Origin: Acinetobacter rongchengensis
GTDB taxonomy: Bacteria > Pseudomonadota > Gammaproteobacteria > Pseudomonadales > Moraxellaceae
Assembly: GCF_003611475.1 (NCBI RefSeq)
Contig: NZ_RAXT01000003.1
Span: forward strand, 62,001-126,000
Direction: 5' to 3'
Length of the DNA: 64,000 nt
The notes under the pieces were generated by a model. It did not search any database and was not told where the DNA came from. It saw only the letters and a program-made list of their open reading frames with translations. Made by a program: the position numbers and the translations under genes. Shown here in pieces: positions 31,979 to 41,275 of the stretch (the stretch's first letter is position 1; each line of letters opens with the position of its first letter).

Positions 31979-32824
31979 TTATTTTACGTACTTATTAAAT
32001 AACGGATAACCGATCCCCAACACTTTTGCATACAGCGTTGGCGAAGCACGTTTCATCATCCAAAATAATTTTGCGTCAGGTTGTGGAATGGTATACAACT
32101 GATTTGCATCCAAAGCATTCAGCGTTTTAATTGCCACTTTATCACTGGTGATAAATGCATGATTCATCAATAAATCATCAGCAAGTCCTGCATAATGCTG
32201 AGGTAAACGCCCATTTTTCATAATATTTGTAGGCACTAAAGTAGGACACAAGACATTGACACGAATCTGATCTTGGCGTAATTCAGCAGATAGCGTTTCC
32301 GAAAGAGCCAATACACTCGACTTCGTCACGTTATAAGCGGTCATTTCAGGTGCGGCAGTATAGCCTGCTGCTGATGCAACATTAATGATTGCGCCATAAC
32401 CTTGCTGCTTAAATTTAGGTACAAAATAATGGCAACCATGGATCACGCCCCACAAATTAACATGCATACACCATTGCCAATCTTCTAATGAAACCTCATC
32501 AAACTTACCGCCTAAGCCCACACCGGCATTATTAATCAACAAAGTCACAGGATGATCCATCAACTTTTCAGCATTTTCAGCTAAAGCTTGTACTTGCTCT
32601 TTTGCTCCAACATCACATTGCACCGCAAACGCTTTGCGCTGAGTTTGTGAAGTAATTAGATTGACGGTTTCTTGTGCGGCATCCAAGTTAATGTCTGCGC
32701 AAACCACTGTCCCACCACGTTTTGCCAATTCCATAGCAAAACTGCGCCCTATACCACTTCCCGCACCCGTGACAACTGCATAAGCATTTTGGCTAGGTTT
32801 AGGTTTTTTAGAAAAAATTCCCAT
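31979..32824 (-). CDS. Short-chain dehydrogenase/reductase
   Basis: This classical SDR of 281 residues has the NAD(P)-binding VVTGAGSGIGRS near residues 18-29, NNAGVG, the catalytic serine in NVASAAGY and the YxxxK pair in AYNVTKSS. A C-terminal extension of about 50 residues (LFWMMKRASPTLYAKVLGIGYPLFNKYVK) is typical of SDRs acting on lipid-like substrates. It lies between the PF10118 gene and the monooxygenase gene in one operon. A plausible role is to interconvert the alcohol and ketone that the monooxygenase uses. Confidence 0.88.
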   Translation of the reverse strand: MGIFSKKPKPSQNAYAVVTGAGSGIGRSFAMELAKRGGTVVCADINLDAAQETVNLITSQTQRKAFAVQCDVGAKEQVQALAENAEKLMDHPVTLLINNAGVGLGGKFDEVSLEDWQWCMHVNLWGVIHGCHYFVPKFKQQGYGAIINVASAAGYTAAPEMTAYNVTKSSVLALSETLSAELRQDQIRVNVLCPTLVPTNIMKNGRLPQHYAGLADDLLMNHAFITSDKVAIKTLNALDANQLYTIPQPDAKLFWMMKRASPTLYAKVLGIGYPLFNKYVK

Positions 32825-32871
32825 GATTTAAATCCATTTATGATTCATTTTGTAGGCTGAACCGAATAATT

Positions 32872-33831
32872 TTATGTACGTAACGCAGGTGTAAATTCCT
32901 TGGTTAAATATGGGGTAAGCAAGCCCGTTTCTGGGTGAAGCAATCTTTCTTTGTAATATTCTAAAAATGCTGTAGTGTCGTGGTCATTCGGATGAAAATC
33001 TGGACGTAAATAATCAAAAATATGTTTTAAACTACTGCCATACACCCCATCTTTTAAGCCAAAAATAAGCTGCAAGCTATACGGCATCTCTCTCCAATAA
33101 CTGAGGCTAATCAAGTTTTTAGGATTTCGATAAAAAGGGACTAAAAATGAAGCCACAGAAATCAGCACGAGAATGGTGATGAGTGCAGGGAAAAATCCAG
33201 CGATACGCAAAGCATAACTATTTGACAATGATTGAAAAACATCAAAGGCAATATCTTTATGCTCTGATTCTTCGAGCATATGCCACATCCAAATTGCACG
33301 TTGCTTTTCATCTTGTGAACGGAAGAAAATCTCCTCGTGATTCATCATGTATTCGGCCAAAACAGCTGTGAAATGTTCAATACCCGCCATCAACGACAAT
33401 TTCATCGGTTGTGGTAAACGGTTAAATCCATAATCAAAAGCCCAACCTGCCCACACTCGAAATAATTTGACAGGCAAATCTTTTTCAATAAAAGCATCAT
33501 TCAACTCTTCATGCATTTTTGAATGAATCGCTTCCTGACCAATCAATGAAGTGACTCGTTGCTTTAGTAATGGATCTGTAATGAAATCACGATGGTAACG
33601 TGCTGTATCAATCACAAGATCTTCACCACGGGTCAAAAAAATAGACAATGACGCAAAATAAGCACTAGCCAATTCTGCATCCATATAAAATTTGTGATCT
33701 ATCTTTGTAGCATCAAAATCAAATTTCATATGACGAATAGGAATGATTGGAGATTGTTTTTCCAAACTGAACGGGGCAGCTGCAAAGAATTTGGCAGCTG
33801 CTTTTTTAAGAGGTTTAGTTACAAGTTGCAT
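32872..33831 (-). CDS. Predicted metal-dependent hydrolase, PF10118 family
   Basis: The 319-residue protein has paired Glu/His motifs of a ferritin-like di-iron fold: GQEAIHSKMHEEL near residue 98, GIEHFTAVLAEYM near 147 and MLEESEHKDIAFD near 184. A hydrophobic segment (FFPALITILVLISVASFLVPF) follows. The family is annotated only as predicted metal-dependent hydrolase; the motifs would also suit an oxygenase or desaturase-like activity. It is the first gene of the operon with the SDR and monooxygenase. Its start follows a GC-poor 0.9-kb spacer. Confidence 0.8.
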   Translation of the reverse strand: MQLVTKPLKKAAAKFFAAAPFSLEKQSPIIPIRHMKFDFDATKIDHKFYMDAELASAYFASLSIFLTRGEDLVIDTARYHRDFITDPLLKQRVTSLIGQEAIHSKMHEELNDAFIEKDLPVKLFRVWAGWAFDYGFNRLPQPMKLSLMAGIEHFTAVLAEYMMNHEEIFFRSQDEKQRAIWMWHMLEESEHKDIAFDVFQSLSNSYALRIAGFFPALITILVLISVASFLVPFYRNPKNLISLSYWREMPYSLQLIFGLKDGVYGSSLKHIFDYLRPDFHPNDHDTTAFLEYYKERLLHPETGLLTPYLTKEFTPALRT

Positions 33832-34730
33832 GATAAATACTCTTTATTCGTTTATGGGAAATCCGTTTCCTAAATAAAACGCAACGTCAAATTCAGGATC
33901 TAGATCGCCTTTTGAGTAAAAAAACGACTGTGATATAAAGAAATTAAGGCATGCAGTGCCAATAATAATTAGCATTTAAGGTCAATCGGTTTGCAATTTA
34001 TGACTATTTCACTGAACTGTCAGACAATTATTCGTACAGATTGCCCCTACTGATAAGGAATGACCCAAGAGGATAATTTTCAAATTTATCCTATGAAAAA
34101 TCACATATGAAGAAATGACTCGTAGACGCCATTTATTCAATTTATTTCACTTAAAAAGTGATTTGAATACTCGTTATGTTGATCTTTAATTATGCTTCAA
34201 CTCATAAGACCCTTTGATCGGCAAAAAATGCTGAAAAGCGCAATCGCTTTTAAATACGTGAACAGAAACATGATTATCTGTGAATCTGAAACATGGCAAT
34301 AAGATGATTTAAAATAAGTACACTGCCCTCATTCGTGATTCACATTGCATTAGATCAATATGAATTTTGGCACAAGCACAGCGGTTTATTGATTACAGTT
34401 TAAGTTGTACTCAAAAGAACCTTATTGTAAGTGTGCGTCACATACCAGACGAAGAACAAGAACAGCCTGAATTCGTTTTAGAAATGACTCGAGACTTTGT
34501 TAAAACGAAAACATAAATTAAAGACAACTTCTATGTAACACTTTTACCATTGGACTGTTTCGATTAGACTGCCACTATAAAAGTGTTGCATTGAACATGA
34601 CCATTTTTGACAATTTCTCGATTCAACATATCCATATAATTTGATGACAACTATGAATAATAAAGTACCATTTTCGAACAGCATCTTGATTTATAAACAA
34701 GTATTCTTTTGTTTTTAAGCGGTGAATTAC
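33832..34730. other. Spacer upstream of monooxygenase operon, with shared palindromic element
   Basis: No intact gene is seen in this 0.9 kb. TGTCAGACAATTATT at 34018-34032 is shared with the rubA upstream region. An open stretch at 34364-34516 encodes NLIVSVRHIPDEEQEQPEFV and ends in a stop, but has no start codon with a ribosome-binding site; it may be the tail of a lost gene. Confidence 0.45.
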
Positions 34731-35231
34731 ATGTTGAACTTTTTAGCAAGCTTCGCCCGCCTCCTTAAATTAGATCAATTTAAAGTACGTGGACTGACCG
34801 ATGGTGAAATTCAAATCAGTCAAACCGTGTTTGGTGATTTGATTGATTATGCAAAAGTAAAAGTTCTCAACCACCCTTATTTGCCTTGGCAACCTGTTGG
34901 GATTTTAATGGCGCCGAACGGTTATATTCATTTAAAAGATGCAGATTATTGTGAAGATTTTTCCTGCCAAAGTCTTAGTGATCAAGCAACTTTTATTCAT
35001 GAAATGGCACATATCTATCAACATCAACGCCATGAAAATGTACTGCTCAAAGGCGCACTTTTACAAAGTGCTTTGTACTTGACTGGTGGAAAATACAATC
35101 CTTATCGCTATACCTTGGTCAAAGGTAAACCGTATTTTGATTACAACATTGAGCAACAAGGTGATATTGCACGAGATATTTATCTAAAACGTATAGAAAA
35201 TATTATCTTGAATCACTCAAATCCAAGATAA
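34731..35231 (+). CDS. Putative HExxH zinc metallopeptidase-like protein
   Basis: The product of 166 residues carries a zinc-peptidase motif, FIHEMAHIYQHQR (HEMAH near residue 95), preceded by a beta-rich segment and followed by a short helical tail. No signal peptide is evident. An in-frame GTG three codons upstream is possible, but the ATG at 34731 has GGTG at a good distance. The third zinc ligand is not obvious. Small proteins of this kind are sometimes annotated as Vgr-related in Acinetobacter; I cannot confirm a secretion link and no such genes are nearby. Confidence 0.65.
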   Translation: MLNFLASFARLLKLDQFKVRGLTDGEIQISQTVFGDLIDYAKVKVLNHPYLPWQPVGILMAPNGYIHLKDADYCEDFSCQSLSDQATFIHEMAHIYQHQRHENVLLKGALLQSALYLTGGKYNPYRYTLVKGKPYFDYNIEQQGDIARDIYLKRIENIILNHSNPR

Positions 35232-35616
35232 AAGTTTTGTGTCTATTGGACGCATTAAGATAAACGTGAAGTGAATCACAAATTAAAAACCAGTTGTTTA
35301 TATTCCGTTACAGAGCATCAAAATAATTGAAAAATAACTGGTTTATGTTGAAAAAATGCACTACATTCGTGCTGTCAATATCGGTGTTTTGAATAAACTG
35401 AAGGAATAACTAGCTTCTCACTTTTTTTTAGTTAAAATACCCAATATCTGAAATTTTTGCACTGCAAGAAAATAAAGATTTTTAATCATTGATGATGATT
35501 TTATAGTTTCGCCGTTTGGCAATTTTTTGTGTCTATATATGCACATGTTGAATAACTATATTTTAAAAATCAACTAAATGCATGTAATTACCCTATTGGA
35601 ATAGGATTTGGTTTAA
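35232..35616. other. Spacer before nadE, no gene seen
   Basis: This 385-bp AT-rich stretch has no ORF and no clear terminator; it presumably contains the nadE promoter. A well-placed purine-rich stretch (AATAGGAT) sits 10 bases before the nadE ATG. Confidence 0.45.
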
Positions 35617-37242
35617 ATGAAAAGTTTTAAAATTGCACTTGCGCAATTCTCTCCATTTGTTGGTGATATTGAATCTAATGTTCAAAAGATGATTGAACAG
35701 GCCAATCAAGCCAAAAAGCAAAATGTTGAAATTATTGTTTTTCCTGAACTTTCTACTATAGGTTATCCTGCAGAAGATTTACTTTTACGTCCAAGTTTAG
35801 CAAAACGCACTGTACACGCTTTTGAACAACTTGCTGCTGTTAAAGACATCGTTATGGTCTTTGGTTTTGTCAACCTTGCTGAAGATGGTCATCGCTACAA
35901 TTCAGCAGCAGTCATGAAAGACGGACAAGTACTTGGGGTTTATAACAAACAGAACCTACCAAACTACAGTGTTTTTGATGAAAAACGTTATTTTAATGAA
36001 GGTCATCAACATCTTGTATTTGAATACTTAGGGCATAAATTTGGTGTATTGATTTGTGAAGACGTTTGGTCACTTACCACCGTACAACAACTTGCTCAAC
36101 TGAATGTTGAAAGTATCTTGGTGCTCAATGCTTCACCTTATGAAGTGGGTAAACCGCAACACCGTATTACCACGTTAAAAGAATTAGCAAAACAATTGAA
36201 TGTGCATGTGGTCTATGCAAACCAAGTCGGTGGACAAGATGACTTGATTTTTGATGGCACCAGCTTTGTCATCAATCATTCAGGTGATGTTGCATTCCAA
36301 GCGCCAAGCTTTAAAGAAGATCTGTATATTGTCGATTATCAAGCGGAAGAAAAGGCATATAAAGTCTTAGAATCGGCACCTGCTTTAGACACCATAGCTG
36401 AAATTTATCAATCTTTAGTTTTAGCAACACGTGACTATGTACAACGTTCAGGCTTCCCAGGGGTAATCTTGGGTTTATCTGGTGGTATTGACTCAGCACT
36501 GACACTTGCGATTGCAGTAGATGCAATTGGCGCGGATAAAGTACAAGCGGTGATGATGCCTTATACCTACACTTCACAAATTAGTGTAGAAGATGCAACG
36601 GAACAAGCTCAGCGTATGGGTGTAACCTTTGGTATTGCTGAAATTCATCCAATCGTGAACAGTTTCATGCAAACACTCTATCCATTCTTTGGTAATGCGC
36701 CTGCGGATACAACTGAAGAAAACCTTCAAGCACGTGCTCGCGGTACATTGCTGATGGGCTTGTCCAATAAGTTTGGGAATTTAGTCCTTGCAACAGGCAA
36801 TAAATCTGAACTTTCAGTGGGTTATTGCACACTTTATGGTGACATGGTAGGTGGTTTTGCGGTATTAAAAGATGTTTATAAAACCATTGTTTTTGAATTG
36901 GCAAAATACCGTAATAGCATTGCTGAAACACCTGTGATTCCTGAACGTGTAATCACTCGTCCACCTTCAGCTGAGCTTCGTCCAGATCAAAAAGACCAAG
37001 ATTCTTTACCTGCTTATGATGTACTTGATGCGATTCTTTATGCTTATATTGAAGAAGACCAAAGTCAAGAAGACATCATTGCCAAAGGTTTTGAACGTGA
37101 AGTGGTTGAAAAAGTCATTCGTCTCGTTGATCGCAATGAATATAAACGCCGCCAAGGTTCAATTGGTCCACGCATCAGCTCACGCGCATTTAGCCGTGAA
37201 CGTCGTTATCCAATTGTAAATGGCTGGAAAGCAGGTATATAA
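35617..37242 (+). CDS. nadE: Glutamine-dependent NAD+ synthetase
   Basis: NadE amidates nicotinic acid adenine dinucleotide to NAD. The 541-residue form couples an N-terminal nitrilase-type glutaminase to the synthetase. The catalytic triad is visible as FPELSTIGYPAEDLL (Glu), YNKQNLPNYSVFDEKRYF (Lys) and GVLICEDVWS (Cys). The C-terminal domain has the ATP pyrophosphatase loop GLSGGIDSALTLAI and NKSELSVGYCTLYGD. An unknown gene starts five bases after its stop. Confidence 0.95.
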   Translation: MKSFKIALAQFSPFVGDIESNVQKMIEQANQAKKQNVEIIVFPELSTIGYPAEDLLLRPSLAKRTVHAFEQLAAVKDIVMVFGFVNLAEDGHRYNSAAVMKDGQVLGVYNKQNLPNYSVFDEKRYFNEGHQHLVFEYLGHKFGVLICEDVWSLTTVQQLAQLNVESILVLNASPYEVGKPQHRITTLKELAKQLNVHVVYANQVGGQDDLIFDGTSFVINHSGDVAFQAPSFKEDLYIVDYQAEEKAYKVLESAPALDTIAEIYQSLVLATRDYVQRSGFPGVILGLSGGIDSALTLAIAVDAIGADKVQAVMMPYTYTSQISVEDATEQAQRMGVTFGIAEIHPIVNSFMQTLYPFFGNAPADTTEENLQARARGTLLMGLSNKFGNLVLATGNKSELSVGYCTLYGDMVGGFAVLKDVYKTIVFELAKYRNSIAETPVIPERVITRPPSAELRPDQKDQDSLPAYDVLDAILYAYIEEDQSQEDIIAKGFEREVVEKVIRLVDRNEYKRRQGSIGPRISSRAFSRERRYPIVNGWKAGI

Positions 37243-37247
37243 ATTTA

Positions 37248-38303
37248 GTGGACTTAAATCACTCGTCATCCCATTCGAGCATTGCTCAAGAACTTGCTCA
37301 AGCCTTGTTGCTTGAGCAAGTTGGCTTTATTAAAAAACAATTATTGGATGAAAATAATTCCAAATACTTAGAGAACTTTATTGCGCAGGTTTATCAACAT
37401 TCGGATCAAATCCTACTCAAGGACATGATTCAACTTGAACAATTACAAAACGTTGTTCAAAAATATGCTTTTGAATTAAATTTAGGCGCAGAGATTCTTG
37501 AATTTATTGGTTTTTCTGCCCAAAAAGTCCATCATTATGCAGTCAATAGTGACACGAGTTTTAAAGATTTACTTAGCGATGATTCTTTTGACTTATGGTT
37601 GTCTAAAATCTTAGAACTACAACAATTTAGAGATTATATTCAGGAAAATTTACAACATAATCCGCAAATACAACAAGTCAGTCTACAACTTGCCAATCAG
37701 ATTGTAGAAAGTAATACCCCTTGGTTAAATCAACTACGCCAATACAATATTAAACAAAATCGTTTCGGCGCAAAAGTTTTAAGTTTTATTCAAGATCAAC
37801 AACAAAATATTGAGCTCAAGTTAGAGCAGCAACTGGGTTCCGCAATCCGCAAACAACTCAGCAAAATCATTTTATTACCCAATGAAGATCTTGCTAATAT
37901 AGCTACACATTTATGGACAGATATTAAGCAACGCTCGCTTAAAGAAACTTTCTCACAATTTCAGCCCATTGATTTTGAGGAGTTTTTCATTCTGGTTTAT
38001 GAATCATGGAAGCAACTCCGTCAAACAGATTATATGCAACAAGTTATTTTAAATGTCGTTGAAGCATATTATCAATATTTCGGTGAATATAACCTACAAG
38101 AGTTACTCCTTTCTGTGGGTATCAATGAAAATGATTTATTCATTGAAGCTCAACGCTTTGCACCACATAGCTTAGCGGCTTTAGAGCAACATGGTTTATT
38201 GGATGACTTAATCAAACCATTAATTGCTCCATTTTATTTAGATGAACATACACAGCGCTTTATTGAAAATTTTTTAAAAAACCGGCAAACACCATCACCT
38301 TAA
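37248..38303 (+). CDS. Unknown helical protein co-transcribed with nadE
   Basis: The product of 351 residues is predicted to be all-helical, rich in Gln, Leu and Asn, with no signal peptide or transmembrane span. It starts with GTG five bases after the nadE stop, so it is almost certainly in the same transcript and may be translationally coupled. Repeating segments such as QLEQLQNVVQKYAFELNLGAEIL and ILLPNEDLANIATHLW suggest helical repeats. I recognise no family and cannot infer activity. Confidence 0.7.
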   Translation: MDLNHSSSHSSIAQELAQALLLEQVGFIKKQLLDENNSKYLENFIAQVYQHSDQILLKDMIQLEQLQNVVQKYAFELNLGAEILEFIGFSAQKVHHYAVNSDTSFKDLLSDDSFDLWLSKILELQQFRDYIQENLQHNPQIQQVSLQLANQIVESNTPWLNQLRQYNIKQNRFGAKVLSFIQDQQQNIELKLEQQLGSAIRKQLSKIILLPNEDLANIATHLWTDIKQRSLKETFSQFQPIDFEEFFILVYESWKQLRQTDYMQQVILNVVEAYYQYFGEYNLQELLLSVGINENDLFIEAQRFAPHSLAALEQHGLLDDLIKPLIAPFYLDEHTQRFIENFLKNRQTPSP

Positions 38304-38812
38304 AGCTGTTCAATAAAAACTAAATAATCGAATAAGCCATTATTGTAAATAACCTTTACTTTATTTTTGATTAAATAACTTTTCTAATTACTTTATATCG
38401 TTCTTTCATTCTTATTTAATCATAATGTTGAATTCACTTGCTGAATTACACCCTTTCACTCAAGAGCAAAACTAAAAATAGTGCTGATGTGGCTTATCAT
38501 ACATACTCGTGATTAACTTACTGTAAATATTCATACAATGTAAGGCGCACAACCTTATTACACCATCTCTGAAATACAATTTTAAAGCGTCTTACTGAGC
38601 CTATATTTGCATCAAGATAGTTTTATTAATAACAATAGTTTTCATATGAACATGAGCGATTGCATCAGCATGGCAACATGAAGCTAAATATTTTATTTGT
38701 TTAAATATTAAACAAATTATGGCTTGATTTTAAAGATGATTATCAAATAAACCTATTTATAGCGATCAAATAAGTATAAAATTTCGCGACCGATTTATTA
38801 TAATTTTTCGTG
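38304..38812. other. Spacer without a recognisable gene
   Basis: This AT-rich 509 bp between the nadE transcript and a small lipoprotein gene has scattered short frames only. I see no terminator with a proper U-run. Confidence 0.45.
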
Positions 38813-39154
38813 ATGAAAATCTCAATTTTACTCAGTATTATCTTTATTTTAACTGGATGTGTTATTGGCACATCCAGCGAGATTAAAACTGCTGAAAAAC
38901 TATTAAAGCAATTTAAATGTAGCAATATTGAAACAACTCAACTTAGCCATAGCAGCATGACCAGCTACCATGAACATTCATTGGCTGTGAGTAAAGAAAA
39001 AGCGACGTCTTATATTGAAAGCTATAAATCTGGTAATGAATTATTTAAAATTCCTTTAGATGAAGTTGTTCAACAACAATACGATGTGTATAAGTCAGCG
39101 TGTGAATCCTTGGGCGGTGTGCAATCTCAGTCAGAGACCAATCCTCTAAACTAA
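38813..39154 (+). CDS. Small lipoprotein of unknown function
   Basis: The product of 113 residues starts MKISILLSIIFILTGC, with the lipobox LTGC ending at Cys16. A GTG one codon upstream is also possible. The mature part is helical and polar (EIKTAEKLLKQFKCSNIETTQL, then KEKATSYIESYKSGNELFKIPLDEVV) and contains two further cysteines. It is monocistronic and convergent with the acyltransferase gene. No family is recognised. Confidence 0.6.
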   Translation: MKISILLSIIFILTGCVIGTSSEIKTAEKLLKQFKCSNIETTQLSHSSMTSYHEHSLAVSKEKATSYIESYKSGNELFKIPLDEVVQQQYDVYKSACESLGGVQSQSETNPLN

Positions 39155-39230
39155 ATCCCCTTATTTGAATTACTTAGGCTATTTTGATGCCGATCATAGC
39201 ACTCAAGCTTATATATTCTATGTGTTAAGT

Positions 39231-39265
39231 AAAAAAGGATCAGCACTCTATATGTACTGATCCTT
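39231..39265 (-). terminator. Intrinsic terminator of the acyltransferase gene
   Basis: AAGGATCAG / CTGATCCTT (39235-39243 with 39257-39265) is followed by six U on the minus strand. It lies between convergent genes and may also slow plus-strand transcripts. Confidence 0.82.
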
Positions 39266-39336
39266 GTTCAAATATTGATGTTTAATCATTATATTTTTCA
39301 AATTAGACTTTAAAAGACTTCTTTCTAAAGATTCAT

Positions 39337-39945
39337 TCAGTCTTCATTGGTTTTATGAAAACGTGTATCTACACTAAATAATTCTGGGTATTTGGGATTA
39401 ATCTGAGCATAAAATGCCATAATCTCTGCCATATCCTTTTCATAATCCCCCGTCGGATAAACAATTTTACCAATACCTGTTTTCTTTTTGGCATAGTCCA
39501 TATAAGCCAATGCAATTGGAACACCTGCGCTCATCGCCACATGATAGAAACCCGTTTTCCAATTTTCTTGTTTAGAACGTGTACCTTCTGGTGTCACTAA
39601 CATCACCAATTTAGGATGCGTCTTAAATAAATCACTCATCAACTGGACCATACTTGGTCGTGCTTCACCGTCTTGTTTCGGACGACGATCAATACCTATA
39701 CCGCCCATTGCACGTACAAAAGGACCTAAAGGTAATTTCATATAACTGTCTTTGATCGTGATTCGAACATTAACACCCAAAGCTTTTAACGCCAAACGTG
39801 CATAAAGTGCATCCCAGTTACTTGTATGTGGTGCAGCAATCATGACACATTGGTCTATGGTTAAATCCCAATGATTGTCAATTTCCCACCCCATTAAACC
39901 TAAACTTTGTTCAGCTAACTTTTCAAACACAATACACACCAACAC
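39337..39945 (-). CDS. PlsC-like 1-acylglycerol-3-phosphate acyltransferase family protein
   Basis: The 202-residue protein has the acyltransferase catalytic motif APHTSNWDAL (H-x4-D) near residue 39. The acceptor-binding block FVRAMGGIGIDRRPK and the third block VTPEGTRSKQENWKTGF follow. It is shorter than PlsC (about 245) and has no strong transmembrane helix, as in the family of small acyltransferases related to phospholipid or lipid A synthesis. Acyl donor and acceptor cannot be read from sequence. It is monocistronic. Confidence 0.8.
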   Translation of the reverse strand: MLVCIVFEKLAEQSLGLMGWEIDNHWDLTIDQCVMIAAPHTSNWDALYARLALKALGVNVRITIKDSYMKLPLGPFVRAMGGIGIDRRPKQDGEARPSMVQLMSDLFKTHPKLVMLVTPEGTRSKQENWKTGFYHVAMSAGVPIALAYMDYAKKKTGIGKIVYPTGDYEKDMAEIMAFYAQINPKYPELFSVDTRFHKTNED

Positions 39946-40652
39946 AGAAAATTTGCTGCGAATTGTACCAATGCACGTTGAATAAAAAAGCTTTTTTTGA
40001 TGAATAATTAGTCAATTAATATATAAATGTATAAGGTATTATCAAACATACTAAGTGTTTATGAATCAATAAAATAGGTGAATTTTCACATGTTAATTAT
40101 TTCTTCTTAAAAAATATTGAATCCAACGTTTTTCTCTACAATAATTATCAAAATGTATTTTTATGATTGAAACATAGCATTGGAATTATCAATCACTTAA
40201 TACACGCCCCAACTTTCTGTATACATTTCAACTGGTATAAATGCATCATCCATTTCCACGCTGTGTCTAAAACAAGTCGCCCTGCTCATTCAAATTTTAA
40301 CGGTTTTGTATGCTTATCAACCTTAAGTATGTTCTCACGGTCAATTCAATTGCATATCAAATCTAATTTCGATGGTTTTGTTTAAATCAACTTACTTTAA
40401 ATCATAATCATATGGTTGATATATAAGAACAACATATTTAACGAAATGTATCATAAAAAGTCAGATCAAAATAAAGGGTACAATCCATACAAGTTCGCAA
40501 TCTTAATCTGTGGAAAAAATCCACAAATACTACATATTATATCAATTCATTACATGATTCTTATGTTGCTAAAATCACGATATTTATATGCTTAAGTAAA
40601 TACAACTCCCTGTTTTGCGTGATTTTTACGCTTAATCATATTGGTGCAAACA
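39946..40652. other. Spacer without a recognisable gene
   Basis: This 0.7-kb AT-rich region is divergent between the acyltransferase gene and the NlpE-like gene. Short open frames show no protein-like composition. Promoters for both neighbours are expected here. Confidence 0.45.
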
Positions 40653-41141
40653 ATGAAAAAAACCATCATAGCATTGTCTATTGTCACGCTGCTTCTTACA
40701 GCTTGTGCAAAACCAACACGAAATGCATCTGAAGATATTCAAACGACAGCTCAAACTCAAGCTGCCGCTAACTATGAAGCTGCAACGCCGACTATAGATT
40801 CTGAGCATAATGCTCAAACAAGTTTAGATTGGGCTGGGGAATATATCGGTTTATTACCATGTGCAGACTGTTCTGGTATCCAAACCAAGTTAGTATTGAA
40901 TCAAGATAATACCTATGAATTAACAGAACAATATCAAGATAAAGGTGATGGTAAAGCATTTAAATCTCAAGGTATTTTCAACTTTGATACATCAGGCTCA
41001 ATCATCACCTTGGATCAAAATGCAGAAAATCGTAAATTTTTTGTAGGTGAAAACTTTATTGAAGCTCGTGAATTTGAAACAGGTGCAAAAATCGATGGTC
41101 CGCTTGCTGACCATTACCAACTACACAAAGAATTAAAATAA
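40653..41141 (+). CDS. NlpE-like copper-resistance lipoprotein
   Basis: The 162-residue lipoprotein starts MKKTIIALSIVTLLLTAC (lipobox LTAC, Cys18). After a Thr/Ala/Gln-rich linker, residues about 60-160 form the N-terminal NlpE domain, with WAGEYIGLLPCADCSGIQTKLVL including the CxxC pair. NlpE senses envelope stress and surface contact in E. coli. The C-terminal OB domain of full NlpE is absent here, as in many relatives. The frame is open four codons further upstream with TTG, but the ATG fits the signal peptide. Convergent with aceA. Confidence 0.82.
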   Translation: MKKTIIALSIVTLLLTACAKPTRNASEDIQTTAQTQAAANYEAATPTIDSEHNAQTSLDWAGEYIGLLPCADCSGIQTKLVLNQDNTYELTEQYQDKGDGKAFKSQGIFNFDTSGSIITLDQNAENRKFFVGENFIEAREFETGAKIDGPLADHYQLHKELK

Positions 41142-41231
41142 GCTTAGACGATGGATTCAAATCTTAGAATATTTCAAAATCAAATTTTAGCGATTAGAAA
41201 TTTGATTTAAAACGATAAATATCCACCCAAT

Positions 41232-41260
41232 AAAAAACCCTGCTTAGGCAGGGTTTTTTT
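41232..41260. terminator. Bidirectional terminator between NlpE-like gene and aceA
   Basis: CCCTGC / GCAGGG (41238-41243 with 41248-41253) around TTAG is flanked by an A-run on the left and a T-run on the right, so it can end transcripts from both sides. Confidence 0.9.
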
Positions 41261-41275
41261 GAATCAATTCAGATC

